Assembly (NCBI RefSeq): GCF_023898315.1
Contig: NC_064615.1
Location: 736,977,450-737,041,449, forward strand
Direction: 5' to 3'
Length of the DNA stretch: 64,000 nt
Source: Schistocerca nitens
Lineage: Eukaryota; Arthropoda; Insecta; Orthoptera; Acrididae
The notes under the pieces were generated by a model that searched no databases, had not been told where the DNA came from, and was given only the letters and a program-made list of their open reading frames with translations. A program made the translations under genes and the position numbers. Positions 61,253 to 64,000 of this stretch are shown piece by piece. Position 1 is the stretch's first letter; each line of letters begins with the position of its first letter.

Positions 61253-62330
61253 GAAACCGTGATGAACATCCATAAATATTTGTGTGCAGTATATGGCGAT
61301 GTTGCAGTACAGTTTGGTGATGGGTACAGAAAGTTACAGCCACAGGAGAAACAGAGCTCCATGATCACCCACGATCGCGACGTCCTGTCACAGCCACTGC
61401 TCCATACATGCTGAAACGTGCGGATGCCATTATTCGTGCCGACCGGCGCATCACAACACGACAATTGGCTCTACAGCTGTCGGTCAGCGTTGGAAGTGCG
61501 TCTCCAATGATCGAACTTTCGGATATTCAAAGAGGTGTTGAAAATGGGTTCCACGAATGCTCACAGTGGACCATAAGATCCAAATAAAGGCCATTTTATC
61601 TGAAATGTCGGAGCGTTTTGAGACTGATGAAGAGGTCTTCCTGTCACAGATTGTTACGCGGAGTAAAAGCTGGGTGAACCACTTGGCGCTGGAAACAAAA
61701 AGACAGTCCATGGAGTGGTGTCATCCTCATTCACCACAAAATTCAAGAAAGCCCCTTTGCCAGGAAAGTCATGGTGACAGTCTTCTGGGATTGTGATGAC
61801 ATCATTCTCGTGGATGTGATGCCAAGAGGGTCAACCATCAATTCAGAGGTATGCGTGAAGGCTATGAATAAACTCAAGAACCGTTTCCGACGAGTTCGAT
61901 CGTACAAGAACCCAGCAGAAATCTTGCTCCAACACGATAATGCACGCCCACACACTAGTCTGAGAATACGGAAACACATTGCCAAATTGGGTTGGACATC
62001 ATTACCTCATCCACACTATAGTCCAGACCTGGTATCCTTGGACTCCCATCTCTTTGGGGCGCTTAAAGATTCTCTATGGGGAACACACTGAAGATGACGA
62101 GAGTGTCAGTCATGCAGTGAAAACATGGCTACGCCTACAGGACAAGAGCTTTTATCAACAGGGAATACATGTTCTTCCAGAACGATGGCGTAGGGCCATA
62201 GAACGTGATGGAGACTATACAGAAAAATAGGACATGGACAAGACATGTTGATGTAGAGTGTCAACAAATTCTGACTTGTAACAATGAATATGTTCTGAGA
62301 AAAAAATGTGGGGCATTAGTTATTGAACGG
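61253..62330 (+). mobile_element. Mariner (DD34D), remaining transposase and 3' end (copy 2)
   Basis: Same blocks as 53562-54254, then the part lost from copy 1: frame 61771-62091 reads LLQHDNARPHTSLRIRKHIA, PHPHYSPDLVSLDSHLFGAL, with the second and third aspartates 34 residues apart as in classical mariner, then (another frame) DDESVSHAVKTWLRLQDKSF and ERWRRAIERDGDYTEK to the stop at 62228. The 3' end (aaaaaatgtggggcattagt, tattgaacggcattc) looks like a mariner terminal repeat ending near 62330. The first-aspartate block reads VTRSKSWVNHLALETKRQSM, where GDETW is expected, so the catalytic aspartate is lost in addition to the frameshifts. Confidence 0.9.
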
Positions 62331-62384
62331 CATTCATAGTATTGTATGACATTACAAACCTACACGTAAACATAATCATTCCAG

Positions 62385-63430
62385 AATCACTGAAAGTCAT
62401 CAGGTCAACATCATAAAACACAAAGTGTTACCATTGTCTGAAAATCTTGAATTTATAGAACTTCTAATGTGGAACAAAAAACTGTTGCAATAAAATCAGC
62501 TCTAAAGATAAAATTAATTATTATGATACCTTGTTTTTGGTACATAACAATACAAATAATATCAACAAAATATTAGACACACTCAATAAACTACGCAGAA
62601 ATATGAAAATCACTGATTAATATGTAAACAAGTTAATAGGCCTTATAATCAGTATAGAAAACAATTTACACACATTCAAAGTCCATAGAATACGGGCAAC
62701 ATCATGTACTGCTCATTTTTCCACAGTAGAACACACAAACTTACTACTTACAGAGCAGAAATTAACGCAGCCAATAATGTACCAATGGATAAATATGTAA
62801 ACTACGATGAATTCAGAATGATCAAACGAATTCTCACAGCAGATGGCTATGATGACACACTTATTGACAGCCTCGCACAGAAAAGAAATCATAATAATAA
62901 ACCAACTGCTACATAGAAAATAAAAAATAAATCTACTGCTTGCATACAATTCGCAAGGAATCTCTCCTACAGAATAGCAAATATTTTTGGATTGCACAAC
63001 ATTAACATTGCTTTCATAACACATAACAAACTTCAGTACACCCTGAGACGTAACATCAAAACATTGACAGGTAAACACACACACACAGACATTTAGAAAA
63101 ATGGTATGTGATACATGTAAAGCCATATATGTAGGCCAAACTAGTAGAGCTTTCAAAAAAAGAATAAATGCCTACCACATGAGGAATTATATTAAATGAG
63201 CAATAGCCACCCATAAAAAATGCACTGACTGTCGATTCGATGATAACATGTATGATCTTCGTATATTACATAAAATGGACAAGGGACATCAAATGGACTT
63301 GTATTATGAAGTACAAATTTTCATTCAAGGCACTGTACATGGTAATATGTTGCTAAATCATAAGCTAGAAAGCAACAATCTGAACTTCAACAAGAATTTC
63401 TCCATTATGGAATGCTTGTTTTATTAATAT
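62385..63430 (+). mobile_element. Penelope-like element, 3' part with GIY-YIG endonuclease
   Basis: The plus strand shows, in order, the end of the RT domain (NNTNNINKILDTLNKLRRNM), the C-terminal RT/linker block (AEINAANNVPMDKYVNYDEF, IKRILTADGYDDTLIDSL), and a GIY-YIG nuclease block reading MVCDTCKAIYVGQTSRAFKK, then HMDKGHQMD-like sequence and the end NFNKNFSIMECLFY. The combination of this RT type with a C-terminal GIY-YIG endonuclease is diagnostic of Penelope-like elements. The copy is old and broken in several places. About 150 residues of the RT centre are not found between the two parts. Confidence 0.82.
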
Positions 63431-64000
63431 AAAGAGTTAGCTAAGAATGTCTTAATGTAACGTATAACCGAAAACCACAACATATGTAATCATACTCTTC
63501 AATATGTGCCTTAAAAATGCTTTCTGAGACAAGATTGAATTTTCGTTGTCTGTACTATCTTAGCAATTAAAGTGTTAATTGTTGATGATGTGTTTATTAA
63601 TGGTTCTATGTACCAGACAAGTAAATTTCCAGTAAAAATATAAAGAAATATAACGAAGAAATGATTTAAATATTTAATTCACTTAAGGTACACACCAAAA
63701 TAAATACATCTTTCTGCACATGGTTAAATTTCAGTACATAACTTCACTGGCTCACTCAACAAATCGTACACATCACATTTCAGATTGTTGTACATGTAAC
63801 TGTAATGAATGTTGCCAAAATGCATCACGCTAATGAATATTAGTAACGAATCCGTGACGAAAACAATAAAATTTATTTCATAAATTTATAAAGTAGCCAC
63901 AGACGTGAAACAATTTCGTAAAATATGGATATTTCTTTTAAAAAATCTAGTTCTGTATCCACATTTGACTAGAATCCTGCGCAGCTAGGAATTTCAACTT
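63431..64000. other. No feature recognised (A+T-rich)
   Basis: Sequence downstream of the Penelope-like 3' part. It may include that element's 3' terminal region, but I found no second copy of it in the window to confirm this. Confidence 0.4.

Larger units (their letters stand above)
54255..61946 (+). repeat. 7.7-kb direct tandem duplication, copy 2
   Basis: Begins gagaagttaaagg within what was mariner sequence and ends aatgcacg, after which the mariner continues normally (cccacacactag). Copy 2 is 7692 bp against 7698 bp for copy 1: the G run is 2 shorter, the T run near 60072 is 5 shorter, one A is gained near 56160 and one base is lost near 55167. Confidence 0.97.

Noticed and set aside
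62713-63156. 147-codon minus-strand ORF rich in hydrophobic residues
   Set aside because: It is antisense to the Penelope-like RT/GIY-YIG region, which gives a consistent family match on the plus strand.

Overview
The window looks like intergenic or intronic DNA from a large, repeat-packed insect genome, most likely an orthopteran (grasshopper or locust, Schistocerca-like). That assignment rests on recognising from memory a tRNA-derived SINE with an internal B box (ggttcgaatcc) and a 3' end in gagccatttgaacca, found here about twelve times, together with RTE-type and CR1-like LINEs, DD34D and DD41D-spaced mariners, Tc1 elements, a 5S-rRNA-derived SINE and a Penelope-like element. There is no prokaryotic gene organisation. 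The only confident host coding sequence is one GC-rich exon of a serine carboxypeptidase (vitellogenic carboxypeptidase-like, CPVL type) at 16332-16649 on the minus strand. A GC-rich, promoter-like island at about 42.27-42.48 kb and two short ORFs (29101-29334 plus, 33434-33727 minus) are weaker host candidates.

Layout. 0.1-3.4 kb: pieces of a mariner-like transposase (minus) split by a SINE, then a pogo/CENP-B-type transposon start cut by a LINE. 3.36-6.3 kb: a CR1-like LINE (minus) with endonuclease and reverse transcriptase and a hexamer-repeat tail. 6.6-8.6 kb: RTE and Tc1 remnants and a SINE. 9.1-10.9 kb: two interlocking pairs of inverted repeats. 11.54-16.27 kb: one Tc1 element holding a nest (Tc1, then a composite tRNA-SINE, then an RTE LINE, then a SINE). 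16.3-17.7 kb: carboxypeptidase exon, 5S-derived SINE, second Tc1 piece with its own SINE. 19.5-23.4 kb: two mariner-type elements with three SINEs in them. 24-29 kb: degenerate minisatellites, a SINE, and an RTE fragment with 323 open codons. 30-37.3 kb: Tc1 and two deleted mariners, a 3 kb AT-rich stretch without signature, and a fold-back element with a tRNA-like sequence in each arm. 37.8-43.6 kb: CR1-like LINE pieces, a second fold-back element, the GC-rich island, SINEs. 44-45.8 kb: a 76-bp-period tandem array followed by an RTE remnant with an inverted middle part.

46.56-61.95 kb is a direct tandem duplication of a 7.69 kb unit (about 99.9% identical by eye). The unit holds an RTE 3' scrap, the 5' part of a Penelope-like element, a mariner, and a nearly full-length LINE inserted in that mariner. 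The rest of the mariner and the Penelope-like GIY-YIG endonuclease part follow to the right (61.95-63.43 kb), so the pre-duplication order was Penelope-like element containing mariner containing LINE.

No operon or pathway links these features; the story is layered transposon insertion around a sparse host gene. Boundaries come from reading target-site duplications, terminal repeats and translated motifs by eye; those given to the base are the ones with clear target-site duplications.
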